From Sphaerimonospora sp050942215 (GTDB taxonomy: Bacteria; Actinomycetota; Actinomycetes; Streptosporangiales; Streptosporangiaceae): a stretch of 64,000 nt of DNA. The stretch covers positions 1,364,001-1,428,000 of the forward strand of contig NZ_CP192056.1 of the NCBI RefSeq assembly GCF_050942215.1, in the 5' to 3' direction. Each line of letters begins with the position of its first letter. Positions within the stretch are counted from its first letter, which is position 1. Below are positions 26,275 through 34,084 of this stretch, piece after piece. Both the position numbers and the translations under genes were made by a program. The notes below the pieces were generated by a model. The model was not told the DNA's origin and ran no database searches. It worked only from the letters and a program-made list of their open reading frames with translations.

Positions 26275-27348
26275 GTGTCGATCGAGGAAGCGGAACTGGC
26301 ACTGGACGAGCGATCGCAGCTTGACTTCGTCCTCGCCCTGCGTCAGCGATGGGCTGACACCGTCTACCCAGCGCTGCGGGAGGAGTACCTCCAGGCGCGC
26401 GGCGACGATGACGGCGAGTCACTGGCCGAGGCGACGGAGGTGATGCACACGCTGCCGCTGTACCCGTGGTTCTCGTGGCTGGAGCGCGCCCAGCAGAAGT
26501 TGCTGTGGCGGGCGGCAGGCGATGCCGCGCTTCGGCGTGAGGCGGCGCTGCGGGAGATGTTCGCCGATCCGCCGGCCGATCCGATCGGGGAGCTGGTGCT
26601 CGACCCCGATCTCGAGCTGCCCGGCTGGTACACCGGGGTGGACATCCACCTGCAGCCCGGCGGTGTCTGGGGCGACGACCTCTCGGCGTACGTCTATGAG
26701 CTGGGTGCGAAGATCGTCATGTTGCGGGACAACGACGACTACCGCTTCCATCGGCTGTTCGTCGAGACCGCGCTCCCCGACGAGGCCGAGCGAGTCGTCG
26801 ATATCGGCTGCGGTTTCGGCAAGAGCACCCGCCCGCTGGTCGACCGTTACCCCGGCGCGGACGTCATCGGCGTGGACCTGTCCGCGCCCGTGCTGAAGCT
26901 CGCGCATCTCGAAGCCGAACGGCTCGGTAAGAAGATCCGCTTCATGCAGCGGGACGGATCGGACACGAATCTGGAGGGCGGCGGCACCGACCTCGTGACC
27001 GGCACGATGGTGCTGCACGAGTTGCCGAGCGAGATCATCGTCCGCACCATCGCCGAAGCCGCGCGGTTGCTACGTCCCGGCGGATCCATCCGGTTCCTGG
27101 AGTTCTGGCCGACCGGCGAGCCGTTCCGCGACGTCACCGTCTACGAGCACGCCGAGCGGAACAATGAGCCCTATTTCCGCGACCTGTTCGCGACCGACGT
27201 CCTCGCGGCGTGTGCCGACCACGGCTTGGCCGACGCACGGTGGGTGCCGTTCGACGAGCGCAGCAGGGGAGTGCTCCACGACGGTTACGAGCCACGCGAC
27301 GAGTGGCACTTCCCGTGGGCCGTTCTCTGTGCCGAGAAGCCGAAATGA
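26275..27348 (+). CDS. SAM-dependent methyltransferase, module 1 large component
   Basis: A 357-residue class I methyltransferase. The nucleotide site is at 176-182 (VVDIGCGFGKSTRP), followed by VIGVDLSAPVLKLAHLEA, TDLVTGTMVLHELPSE and EAARLLRPGGSIRFLEF. The first 165 residues are an unrelated extension holding WYTGVDIHLQPGG (DIHLQPG at 123-129) and a downstream NDD. The same motifs recur in the methyltransferase at 31127, and in no methyltransferase family I can name. GTG 26275 has a strong gaaggga site. The stop overlaps the start of a small partner gene (ATGA), so a two-protein unit is likely. Substrate unknown; catalysis of methyl transfer is inferred from the fold. Confidence 0.8.
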   Translation: MSIEEAELALDERSQLDFVLALRQRWADTVYPALREEYLQARGDDDGESLAEATEVMHTLPLYPWFSWLERAQQKLLWRAAGDAALRREAALREMFADPPADPIGELVLDPDLELPGWYTGVDIHLQPGGVWGDDLSAYVYELGAKIVMLRDNDDYRFHRLFVETALPDEAERVVDIGCGFGKSTRPLVDRYPGADVIGVDLSAPVLKLAHLEAERLGKKIRFMQRDGSDTNLEGGGTDLVTGTMVLHELPSEIIVRTIAEAARLLRPGGSIRFLEFWPTGEPFRDVTVYEHAERNNEPYFRDLFATDVLAACADHGLADARWVPFDERSRGVLHDGYEPRDEWHFPWAVLCAEKPK

Positions 27349-27698
27349 GTGTCGAAGACATGAGTGCTGATACCAACGCAGGAGGCGCGAAGGCGCCGGG
27401 GAGCTACTTCGCCGACCCGCAGGTGGAGCGGCTGCTGAACCTGGTCCTCCAGCTCACCTCGGAGCTCAACACCAGCCTCCACCGGCAGCGGGTGCTGGAG
27501 ATGCTGCTGGTCTCGGGTGGTGTGCTGAAGGACGGCGAGATCGACGGTTTCGAGCCGGACGAGGAGCAGCAGAGGGATCTCGACCGGGTGCGCGACGACT
27601 TGCTGAGCCGCTGGCTCCGAGTGATGACGGAAAGCGGCACTCCGGCCGCGCCGCTGCGACCGGAGTGGTTCGCCGCACTCCGCGAACCCATGCCGTGA
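27345..27698 (+). CDS. Small helical partner protein, module 1
   Basis: The 117-residue acidic protein is predicted all-helical after a disordered N-terminus of about 24 residues. Core pattern: VERLLNLVLQLTSELNTSLH, RVLEMLLVSGGVLKDGE, then EEQQRDLDRVRDDLLSRWLR. The gene behind the second methyltransferase (32203-32523) has the same layout (hydrophobic heptads, L-E-x-x-L, a Gly, then an acidic helix), so the two are probably paralogues despite weak identity. Its start overlaps the methyltransferase stop. Likely a dedicated subunit or chaperone; no family recognised. Confidence 0.65.
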   Translation: MSVEDMSADTNAGGAKAPGSYFADPQVERLLNLVLQLTSELNTSLHRQRVLEMLLVSGGVLKDGEIDGFEPDEEQQRDLDRVRDDLLSRWLRVMTESGTPAAPLRPEWFAALREPMP

Positions 27699-27708
27699 CA
27701 GGTGACAG

Positions 27709-28404
27709 ATGACCGGCGCGGAAAGCCTGAAGTACCTCCACATCCTGCTGTTCGTCGCCTGGCTGGGCATCGACGTCGGGGTCTTCAGCAGCAGCTTCAT
27801 CGTTCGACGACGCGGATTGTCGGGGGATACCCGGATCGTGCTGCGTCAGCTCATGCGTGCGCTCGATCTGGCGCCGCGGCTGTCGCTCCTGCTGATGATC
27901 CCCGTGGGCGTGAGCCTGGCGCACGTGACCAGCAAGGGGGCCGTCGACGTCCACCCGGTGCTGCTGTGGCTGCTCGGGATCGCCATGCTCGCGTGGTGTG
28001 CCGCCTCCTTGTGGAACTTCGGCAAAGTCGACGCGCTCGGGCGGGTCGAGCGGCCGGAGCATCGGGCTCGGGTGCGGCTGATCGGCCGGGTGGACACCGG
28101 TTTGCGGCTCGTCGCCGCCGCGACGTTCCTCATCACCGGCGTGTGGTCGGTGGCCGGAGACGGCCCGTGGCGGGCGGACACGGTGGCGTGGAAGTCCACC
28201 ATCTTCGGTCTGATCATCCTGGCGGGTCTCTGGATCCGCTATGGCGGCAAGGCGTTCGGGCCGGCGCTGCGTACGGTGGTCGCCGAGGGGGAGAGCGAGC
28301 AGCAGTTGCGGCTGATGGACGTGGCCATGTGGCGTATCTATCCAGCGGTGGTGGGCATCTGGGTAGCGCTGTTGATCATGGCGGCCATCGCGATCTTCGC
28401 CTGA
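27709..28404 (+). CDS. Polytopic membrane protein, CopD/DUF2269-like
   Basis: This 231-residue protein has about five hydrophobic segments (about 8-27, 56-75, 84-104, 131-150, 160-178, 207-229). It starts YLHILLFVAWLGIDVGVF and has Arg-rich cytoplasmic loops. The layout resembles CopD/DUF2269-type predicted membrane proteins, but no metal motif is convincing. Its position between the methyltransferase module and the aldehyde dehydrogenase suggests a membrane or redox partner of the pathway. Its stop lies inside the first copy of a 19-bp tandem repeat. Function unknown. Confidence 0.55.
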   Translation: MTGAESLKYLHILLFVAWLGIDVGVFSSSFIVRRRGLSGDTRIVLRQLMRALDLAPRLSLLLMIPVGVSLAHVTSKGAVDVHPVLLWLLGIAMLAWCAASLWNFGKVDALGRVERPEHRARVRLIGRVDTGLRLVAAATFLITGVWSVAGDGPWRADTVAWKSTIFGLIILAGLWIRYGGKAFGPALRTVVAEGESEQQLRLMDVAMWRIYPAVVGIWVALLIMAAIAIFA

Positions 28405-28431
28405 CTTTCAGCTCTTCGCCTGACTTTCAGC
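28394..28431. repeat. 19-bp perfect tandem duplication over a stop codon
   Basis: The unit tcttcgcctgactttcagc occurs at 28394-28412 and again at 28413-28431 without a mismatch. The first copy contains the stop codon of the membrane protein. A recent slippage event is likely, since the copies have not drifted. Confidence 0.9.
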
Positions 28432-28455
28432 GCGACCGGATACAGAGGAGGCCGA

Positions 28456-29865
28456 GTGCGGAGCACGGTGTTCTCGCCGATCACCGGTGAGGTCCTGAGA
28501 CAGGTCGACGCCATGGACGCGGCACAGGTGGACGAGGTCTACCACAGGGCGGAGGCCGCTTTCGAGGAGTGGCGCCGCGTCTCCGCCGACCAGAGGGGGC
28601 GGATGCTGCTGAGGGTCGCGGGCCTGCTGCGGGAGCGCGGTGACGAATTCGCCGAGCTCGAGACACTCAACACCGGCAAGCTGCTCAAGGACACCGTCCG
28701 TGAGGCGGGGCGGGCCGCCGACTGCTTCGAGTACTACGGCGGCTTCGCCGACAAGGTCACCGGGGACACCATCGAAGTGCCGGGCCCGTTCCACACCTAC
28801 ACCCGGCGCGAGCCGTACGGCGTGGTGCTGGGGATCATCCCGTGGAACGTGCCGTACGTGTTCGCCGCCAAGAAGATCGCGCCGGCGTTGGCGTTCGGCA
28901 ACGTCAGCGTGCTGAAGCCGGCGGAGGAAACTCCGTTGACCGCGCTGCTGCTCGCCGAGGTGCTCGCCGAGGCCGGCCTGCCCGAGGGCGTCGCGCAGGT
29001 CGTCACCGGCGGCGCCGACACCGGGCGGGCGTTGGTCGGAGAGCCACGGGCCCGGCTCATCGTGTTCACCGGGTCGGATGCGACGGGCAAGGCGATCGCC
29101 CGCGCCGCCGCCGACAATCTCACGCCCACCGCCATGGAACTCGGTGGCAAGTCTCCTCAGATCGTGTTCGAGGATGCCGACCTGGACGCGGCTTTGGAGG
29201 CCGTGCTGCTCGGGGTCTTCGGCGCGACCGGTCAGATGTGCATCGCCGGCTCCCGCCTGCTGCTGCACGACAGTGTGTACGACGGGTTCCTCCACCGGCT
29301 CACTGAGCGGGTGAACGCGTTGCGCGTGGGCGACCCGCGCGAGGAGACCACGCACCTCGGTCCGCAGGTGACGGCCGCGCAGCGGGACAAGACGCTCGCG
29401 CTGATCGAGCAGGGGCGTGAGGAGGGTGCGCGTGTGGCCGCCGTCGCTTCGCTGCCCACGGACGATCGGCTGGCGGCCGGCTTCTACGTGCCGCCGACGG
29501 TGTTCACCGAGGTCTCGCCCGAGATGACCATCATGCGCAAAGAGGTCTTCGGACCGGTGCTGGCGGTCACCCGGTTCCGCGACGAGGCCGAGGCCCTGCG
29601 GCTCGCGCACGCCACCGACTTCGGATTGGCCGCGGGTGTCTGGACCCGTGACCTCGGCCGAGCGCACCGGATGGCGGCCGAACTGAGGGTGGGCACCGTC
29701 TGGCTCAACACCTATCGGGTCCTTTCCGATCGGGTCCCGTTCGGCGGCCAGCGTCTGTCGGGTTACGGCCGCGAGGGCGGGCCGGACGCGGTGCAGCTCT
29801 ATACGCGGACCAAATCGGTCTGGGCGTCCACCGAGCCGGGGCTCCCGCCCGGGTACCGCATGTAG
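28456..29865 (+). CDS. NAD(P)-dependent aldehyde dehydrogenase
   Basis: A 469-residue enzyme that would oxidise an aldehyde intermediate to the acid. Catalytic residues are present: Glu228 in AMELGGKSPQIVFEDADLD and Cys262 in FGATGQMCIAGSR. Other signatures are GIIPWNVPYVFAAKKIAPAL, NVSVLKPAEETPL, FTGSDATGK, KEVFGPVLAVTRF and FGGQRLSGYGREGG. The sequence is nearest to betaine-aldehyde dehydrogenase-like enzymes by motif, slightly shorter at the N-terminus. GTG 28456 has an aggagg site. Last gene of the operon from 23945; a strong hairpin follows at 29928-29954. Confidence 0.9.
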   Translation: MRSTVFSPITGEVLRQVDAMDAAQVDEVYHRAEAAFEEWRRVSADQRGRMLLRVAGLLRERGDEFAELETLNTGKLLKDTVREAGRAADCFEYYGGFADKVTGDTIEVPGPFHTYTRREPYGVVLGIIPWNVPYVFAAKKIAPALAFGNVSVLKPAEETPLTALLLAEVLAEAGLPEGVAQVVTGGADTGRALVGEPRARLIVFTGSDATGKAIARAAADNLTPTAMELGGKSPQIVFEDADLDAALEAVLLGVFGATGQMCIAGSRLLLHDSVYDGFLHRLTERVNALRVGDPREETTHLGPQVTAAQRDKTLALIEQGREEGARVAAVASLPTDDRLAAGFYVPPTVFTEVSPEMTIMRKEVFGPVLAVTRFRDEAEALRLAHATDFGLAAGVWTRDLGRAHRMAAELRVGTVWLNTYRVLSDRVPFGGQRLSGYGREGGPDAVQLYTRTKSVWASTEPGLPPGYRM

Positions 29866-29927
29866 CAGGGCACGACGCGGCCGACCTCGGACGGCCGCGG
29901 CGTGCGCCGCGCGTCATGCGCTGCCGG

Positions 29928-29954
29928 GGCGAGCGAGGTTTCTCCTCGCTCGCC
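29928..29954 (+). terminator. Terminator-like hairpin after the aldehyde dehydrogenase
   Basis: A perfect 11-bp stem (GGCGAGCGAGG pairing with CCTCGCTCGCC) closes a 5-base loop. There is no U-tract, as is common in actinomycete terminators. It ends the long operon beginning at 23945. Confidence 0.7.
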
Positions 29955-30031
29955 GATCGCCGGCCCGTCCTTCAGCACAGCGCGCCCGGCCCCGGTCGGT
30001 GACCTCGGCGGCGCTGGGCTCGTACTCGTCC

Positions 30032-30048
30032 GTTCCGAACACCGAAAG
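30032..30048. promoter_or_regulatory. Putative IclR operator, site F (weak)
   Basis: GTTCCG-AACAC-CGAAAG has a perfect left half and two mismatches in the right half against the island consensus. It lies 15 bp upstream of the VOC gene. Confidence 0.4.
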
Positions 30049-30062
30049 ATCGCTGGAAGTCA

Positions 30063-30926
30063 GTGAGAAAACCTCAGCGGGTGACGAAACCCGATCTCGG
30101 TCCGATCAAGCTCGTGACGGTGGTCACATCCGATCTCGCCCACAGCGTGCGCGGTTACCGCGACTGCCTGGGCTACCAGGTCCAGGACGAGGGAACCGTG
30201 ACGGCGGAGCTCGCGAGCGCGTGGCACGCGCCGCGCTGCGCGGGTGCCGCTTACGTCGTCGTGGGTCCGGCAAGCGGCATCGGGGGATCGGTGCGGCTGG
30301 TGGAGGGGCCGGTGCCGGCGGACTACCGCCCAGCGCGCACGTTCGGCTGGGCCGCGTTGGAGATCTGCGTGCCTGATGTCGACGCCCTCGCCCGGCGGCT
30401 CGAGGGCAGCGCGTTCCGGACGCTGATCCCACCTGCCCCGCTGGCGGGCCTGACGCGGCCGGCGCTGCGCGCCATGCAGTCGGCCGGTCCCTCCGGTGAG
30501 CTGGTCTACTTCACCGAGATCCTCGGCGACCTGCCGCCGTTCGACCTGCCACGGTGCTCCGGCGATATCGACGGGGTGTTCATCGCGGTGGTCGCCGCAT
30601 CGCGGCTCGAGACGACCCGCGGGTGGTTCGAGCGGCGGTTCGCCGTCGAGCGGGCATCCGACAGGCATGTCGCCGTCCAGGTCATCAACCATGCCTTCGA
30701 GCTGCCGAGGGACACGCCGCACCGGATCAGCTCACTCAAGCTGCTCGGCCGGACGGCGATCGAACACGATCAGTATCCCGAGCAGGCCACCGTCCGGCCG
30801 ACCGTCCCGGGCCATCTGCCGCCGGGGGTGGGCTCGGTCTCACTCGGCGTCGCATCGACGTACTCGATCGATCAGTCGGTGCTGATCGGGCCGGACGGGC
30901 TGCGGGTGGAACTGGTCCGCCGGTGA
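30063..30926 (+). CDS. VOC-superfamily protein, two glyoxalase-like modules
   Basis: A 287-residue protein with two beta-alpha-beta-beta-beta halves (about 14-130 and 148-285): IKLVTVVTSDLAHSVRGYRD opens the first and DIDGVFIAVVAASRLETTRG the second. The family includes extradiol dioxygenases, glyoxalases and epimerases. The expected His/Glu metal ligands are not all obvious: the first half ends in LEICVPDVDALARRLEG, the second in LRVELVRR, so metal binding is uncertain. GTG 30063. Monocistronic within the island, with the weak operator F upstream. Ring cleavage or lyase chemistry would suit the pathway but is inference. Confidence 0.65.
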   Translation: MRKPQRVTKPDLGPIKLVTVVTSDLAHSVRGYRDCLGYQVQDEGTVTAELASAWHAPRCAGAAYVVVGPASGIGGSVRLVEGPVPADYRPARTFGWAALEICVPDVDALARRLEGSAFRTLIPPAPLAGLTRPALRAMQSAGPSGELVYFTEILGDLPPFDLPRCSGDIDGVFIAVVAASRLETTRGWFERRFAVERASDRHVAVQVINHAFELPRDTPHRISSLKLLGRTAIEHDQYPEQATVRPTVPGHLPPGVGSVSLGVASTYSIDQSVLIGPDGLRVELVRR

Positions 30927-31037
30927 CCGGCGCCGGCGGCCGCGTGGTCGAACGTCCGGGCGAGGACGTGTGCGGGCCTCCGAAGCGATTCGCGACGAGA
31001 CTGCTGACGCCACGGCCGCCAGGTGCTACTCTGCCCG

Positions 31038-31069
31038 CATAATTGGAACGCTGTTCCTTCCCATGGAAT
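31038..31069 (+). promoter_or_regulatory. Promoter and putative IclR operator, site D
   Basis: A -10-like cataat (31038-31043) is followed at once by a perfect dyad GGAACgctGTTCC (31045-31057) and by GTTCCT-TCCCA-TGGAAT (31053-31069), which fits the island consensus with three mismatches. The first dyad also resembles the second one at site A. Operator over the transcription start suggests repression. Confidence 0.5.
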
Positions 31070-31092
31070 GGTACGGAATGGTACGGAATGGT
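31065..31092. repeat. 10-bp tandem repeat in the leader of the second methyltransferase
   Basis: The unit ggaatggtac occurs twice and then again as ggaatggt, between operator D and the start codon at 31127. It would lie in the 5' untranslated leader and contains repeated half-site-like ggaat elements. Confidence 0.75.
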
Positions 31093-31126
31093 GTCGCAGA
31101 CACTGCTGCGGACACGAGGAGATGCG

Positions 31127-32185
31127 ATGGCGGGCACCCTGGAGGAACCCCGGCGGCCGGTGGCGAGCGGTCTGGACGATGCGAGCTACATCGACTTCAC
31201 GGTGGGCTTTCGTAAATTCGGCCTGACTGATCTGAATTCCCGGATGTTCCAGACGGGCGGGCGGCTCATCGGCGAGCAGAAGATCAGCAGCATGCCGCGG
31301 TTGCGCGCCCTGCTGGAGACACACCCGGTGGTCACCTTGCGCAACCGCCTGCTCCGTTCCCAGCAGGAGATGACCTGGCGGCGCATCACGGCGACGCTGG
31401 AGGAGCGCCGGGACGAGCTGCTGAAGGCGCTCGACGACAGCGACGGCCGGGGCCCGGGCAGCGTCCACTACGACCCGGACTTCGCGTACCCGGAGTACTA
31501 CACCTCGACCGACATCCACCTGCAGCCCGGCAACTACGAGGGCCACCCCCTGGCCGGGTACATCTACCACTACGGCACGAACGTCTTCTACGCCGGCCGC
31601 AACGACGACAACGAGATCAAGCAGGCGGCCATCGACAAGGTGCCGGTGCCCGCTGACGGGCGGATCGGCGCCATCCTCGACCTGGCCTGCTCCGTCGGCC
31701 AGAGCACGACGGCGTTCAAGAATCGTTTCCCGGACGCGCGGGTGGTGGGAGTCGACATCGCGGCCCCGATGGTGCGGTACGCGCACATGCGGGCGGCCGG
31801 CCTCGGCGCCGACGTGGAGTTCCGGCAGGAGTCGGCGGACCGGCTGTCGTTCCCGGACGGCACCTTCGACCTGGTCTACGTGAACATCCTCTTCCACGAG
31901 ATTCCCAGGGACGTGGCCAAGGGCGTCATCCGTGAGGCGCACCGGGTGCTTCGGCCAGGCGGCGGCTTCGTCATCGTCGACTTCCGCAGCCGCCCGCCGC
32001 TGGGCCCGCTGGGCATGCACGACTACCACCGGGAGATCGACACCAAGTACAACGGCGAGCCGTTCGCCACGCCGTTCGTCTACGGCGACTTCGAGTCGCT
32101 CCTGAGGGAAGTGTTCGACGAGGTCGAGCCCGACCACGACCCCGACCCGACCGGCGTGCGCGCGATGCGGGTGTGCGTCAAGTGA
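31127..32185 (+). CDS. SAM-dependent methyltransferase, module 2 large component
   Basis: A 352-residue class I methyltransferase and paralogue of the protein at 26275. Shared elements in the same order are YYTSTDIHLQPGN (DIHLQPG at 129-135), then a Y-x-Y-x-x-G stretch (AGYIYHYG) and a GRNDDNE motif, followed by the SAM fold: ILDLACSVGQSTTAF (about 183-197), VVGVDIAAPMVRYAHMRAAG, FDLVYVNILFHEIPRD and EAHRVLRPGGGFVIVDF. Motif I here is DLACSVG, less canonical than DIGCGFG in module 1. ATG 31127 has a gaggag site. Followed by a small gene after 17 bp, repeating the module 1 arrangement. Substrate unknown. Confidence 0.8.
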   Translation: MAGTLEEPRRPVASGLDDASYIDFTVGFRKFGLTDLNSRMFQTGGRLIGEQKISSMPRLRALLETHPVVTLRNRLLRSQQEMTWRRITATLEERRDELLKALDDSDGRGPGSVHYDPDFAYPEYYTSTDIHLQPGNYEGHPLAGYIYHYGTNVFYAGRNDDNEIKQAAIDKVPVPADGRIGAILDLACSVGQSTTAFKNRFPDARVVGVDIAAPMVRYAHMRAAGLGADVEFRQESADRLSFPDGTFDLVYVNILFHEIPRDVAKGVIREAHRVLRPGGGFVIVDFRSRPPLGPLGMHDYHREIDTKYNGEPFATPFVYGDFESLLREVFDEVEPDHDPDPTGVRAMRVCVK

Positions 32186-32202
32186 CAGATGGGATCAGTG
32201 CA

Positions 32203-32523
32203 ATGACGGCAGCTCATCCGGAGCAGGACCTGGCGGACCCCACGCCGGTGCCGCCCGAGGTCCCGGTCTTCTCCAAGGACCCGGTGCTGGACGCGGTCGC
32301 GCACGTCACGTTCGAACTGGCCGCGGAGTTGTGGTCCGTGAAGACCCGGATGCACCTGCTGGAGCAGGTGATAGAGAAGGACGGCCGGACGGTGGCCGAG
32401 GTCCTGGAGGAGGAGTACGCGGCGAACCCGCGTTCCATCCGCCGGGACGAAGAGCGGGATGCCTTCGTCCGGCGCGTCTTCGGTGAGTTCGTCAGGATGG
32501 CCGACCGCGGCGGCGTGGTCTGA
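32203..32523 (+). CDS. Small helical partner protein, module 2
   Basis: The 106-residue protein has a Pro-rich start (about 1-28) and then helices: VLDAVAHVTFELAAELWSVK, RMHLLEQVIEKDGRTVAEVL, and a charged helix with RRDEERDAFVRRVFGEFVRM. The heptad pattern and position mirror the 117-residue gene behind the first methyltransferase. ATG 32203. Presumably a subunit of, or regulator for, the methyltransferase encoded immediately upstream. No named family. Confidence 0.6.
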   Translation: MTAAHPEQDLADPTPVPPEVPVFSKDPVLDAVAHVTFELAAELWSVKTRMHLLEQVIEKDGRTVAEVLEEEYAANPRSIRRDEERDAFVRRVFGEFVRMADRGGVV

Positions 32524-32556
32524 CCGGCCGCCGCGGCCGGAGCCTCGGCGGCCGGG

Positions 32557-33927
32557 TCAGCCGCCGAGGGTCCAGCCGTCCGGCAGCACGGGGTCGGCGT
32601 GTATTCCGGCCGCTTCGGCGACCCGGGCCTGCATCGCCGCGGCATGCTCCATCACGGCCTGCTCGTCGAGGTGCACCAGTCGACGGTCGCGCATGAGCCA
32701 CGTCCCCGCGGACATGACATCGCGCACCGAGTCGGGTGCACCACCGTAGACGAGCAGCGACAGTCCGCTCAGCGGCGGCCACAGGTGGGCACGCTTCATG
32801 TCGATGATCTGCAGATCGGCGGACTTGCCGGTCTCCAGGGAACCGATCCTGTCATCGAGGCCGAGCGCCGCGGCGCCGTCGATCGTGGCCCACCTGAGCG
32901 CCTCGCCGTGGTCGCCCACGCTCGCGTCCTGCGCGAGCTGCTTCTGGGACAGCAGGGACATCTTGATGGTCTCGAAGAAGTTGTGCGTGTGGTTGGGGTA
33001 GTCGAGGCCCAGGCCCATCCGGATGCCCGCTTCGCGCATCCGCATCAGCGGCAGGTGCCCGACGCCGATCAGCATGTTGCTCACCGAGCAGTAGGCGCCC
33101 GCGGCCCCCCGGTCGGCGTAGATCTGGATCTCCCGGTCGGTCAGGTAGATCGGGTGGGCGCCCAGGAAGCCCTCGCCGAGCACGCCCAGCCGGTCCAGGT
33201 GCTCGATGGCGGTGTGGCCGTACTCCTGCAGTGCCCACGCCGCGAACTCCGACGAGTACGTCAGGTGCATGGCCATGCGGCCGTCACCCGCCTGGGCCAG
33301 CCGCGTGATCAGCTCGTCGGTGCCGCGAGGAAGCGACATCACCTCGGGGATCACGGTGACCCTGCCGCTCGACCAGCGCGAGCGCAACCGTTCGAACTCC
33401 GTGATCGCCTCGTCGACGTCGAAGTGGTGCTCGGAGGGGACCATCTCCGTCCGGTTGACGAAGGCCGGCGAGTACACGACCCGGAGGCCGGATTCGTTCG
33501 CGGCGCGGAGTGAGCCGTCGTTCTTGCCCATGCCCTTCCACGGCGACTGTGAGTCGGTGGTGGTGGTGACCCCGGAACGGGTCAGCTCGACGTAGCCGAG
33601 CATCGCGCCGGCGTAGCACTCCTCCTCGCCCTGGGCCCGGTGCAGCCGCATGCTGGGGGTCTCGGTGCTCGTCCGGACCCGGAGCGGGCGGTCCGGCGCC
33701 ACCCCGCGCAGCAACGTCGCGGCGAGGTGGTGGTGCGTGTTGACGAAACCGGGCAAAATTGCACATCCAGCACCATCTATGATCATGTCGTCGGAGCTGG
33801 CGGGCGCCGCCTCCGGCCCCACCGCGGAGATCACACCGTTCTCCACGACGACATGACCGTGCGCGTACACGGTGTGGTGCGGGTCCATCGTCACGACCAG
33901 ACCATTGTTGATCACTATGCGCGGCAT
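32557..33927 (-). CDS. TRZ/ATZ-type amidohydrolase (chlorohydrolase/deaminase-like)
   Basis: A 456-residue amidohydrolase of the guanine deaminase/TrzN/AtzB group, expected to deaminate or hydrolyse an N-heterocycle. It has the N-terminal and C-terminal beta-sandwich pieces (IVINNGLVVTMDP; GSLETGKSADLQIIDMKRAH) and the HxH pair His65/His67 in FVNTHHHLAATLLRG. A further His lies in MAMHLTYSSEF, and an Asp in MGLGLDYPN stands where the metal-site Asp belongs. It is on the opposite strand to the rest of the island and shares the intergenic region and operator E with the ABC importer genes. ATG 33927 has a gggag site; 33945 is an alternative. Confidence 0.82.
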   Translation of the reverse strand: MPRIVINNGLVVTMDPHHTVYAHGHVVVENGVISAVGPEAAPASSDDMIIDGAGCAILPGFVNTHHHLAATLLRGVAPDRPLRVRTSTETPSMRLHRAQGEEECYAGAMLGYVELTRSGVTTTTDSQSPWKGMGKNDGSLRAANESGLRVVYSPAFVNRTEMVPSEHHFDVDEAITEFERLRSRWSSGRVTVIPEVMSLPRGTDELITRLAQAGDGRMAMHLTYSSEFAAWALQEYGHTAIEHLDRLGVLGEGFLGAHPIYLTDREIQIYADRGAAGAYCSVSNMLIGVGHLPLMRMREAGIRMGLGLDYPNHTHNFFETIKMSLLSQKQLAQDASVGDHGEALRWATIDGAAALGLDDRIGSLETGKSADLQIIDMKRAHLWPPLSGLSLLVYGGAPDSVRDVMSAGTWLMRDRRLVHLDEQAVMEHAAAMQARVAEAAGIHADPVLPDGWTLGG

Positions 33928-34028
33928 GAAGAACGCTCCCATCACCTTCAGGTCTCGGCGTATCGAAAATGTTGGCTACGGAGGGTCGAAGACTGTTACG
34001 CTGCACGCCAAGCTTACAGTGGTACGCC

Positions 34029-34045
34029 GTTCCGGGTAGCGAAAC
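34029..34045. promoter_or_regulatory. Putative IclR operator, site E
   Basis: GTTCCG-GGTAG-CGAAAC fits the consensus with one arm mismatch. It lies in the 157-bp gap between the divergent amidohydrolase and ABC importer operons, 40 bp before the importer start. Confidence 0.6.
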
Positions 34046-34084
34046 ACCTGGGAACCCATAAGGATTAGCCGAGGGAGCTAATTG

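Noticed and set aside
28408..29667. Antisense frame over the aldehyde dehydrogenase
   Set aside because: Gly/Arg/His-rich shadow; catalytic Glu and Cys motifs lie on the plus strand.
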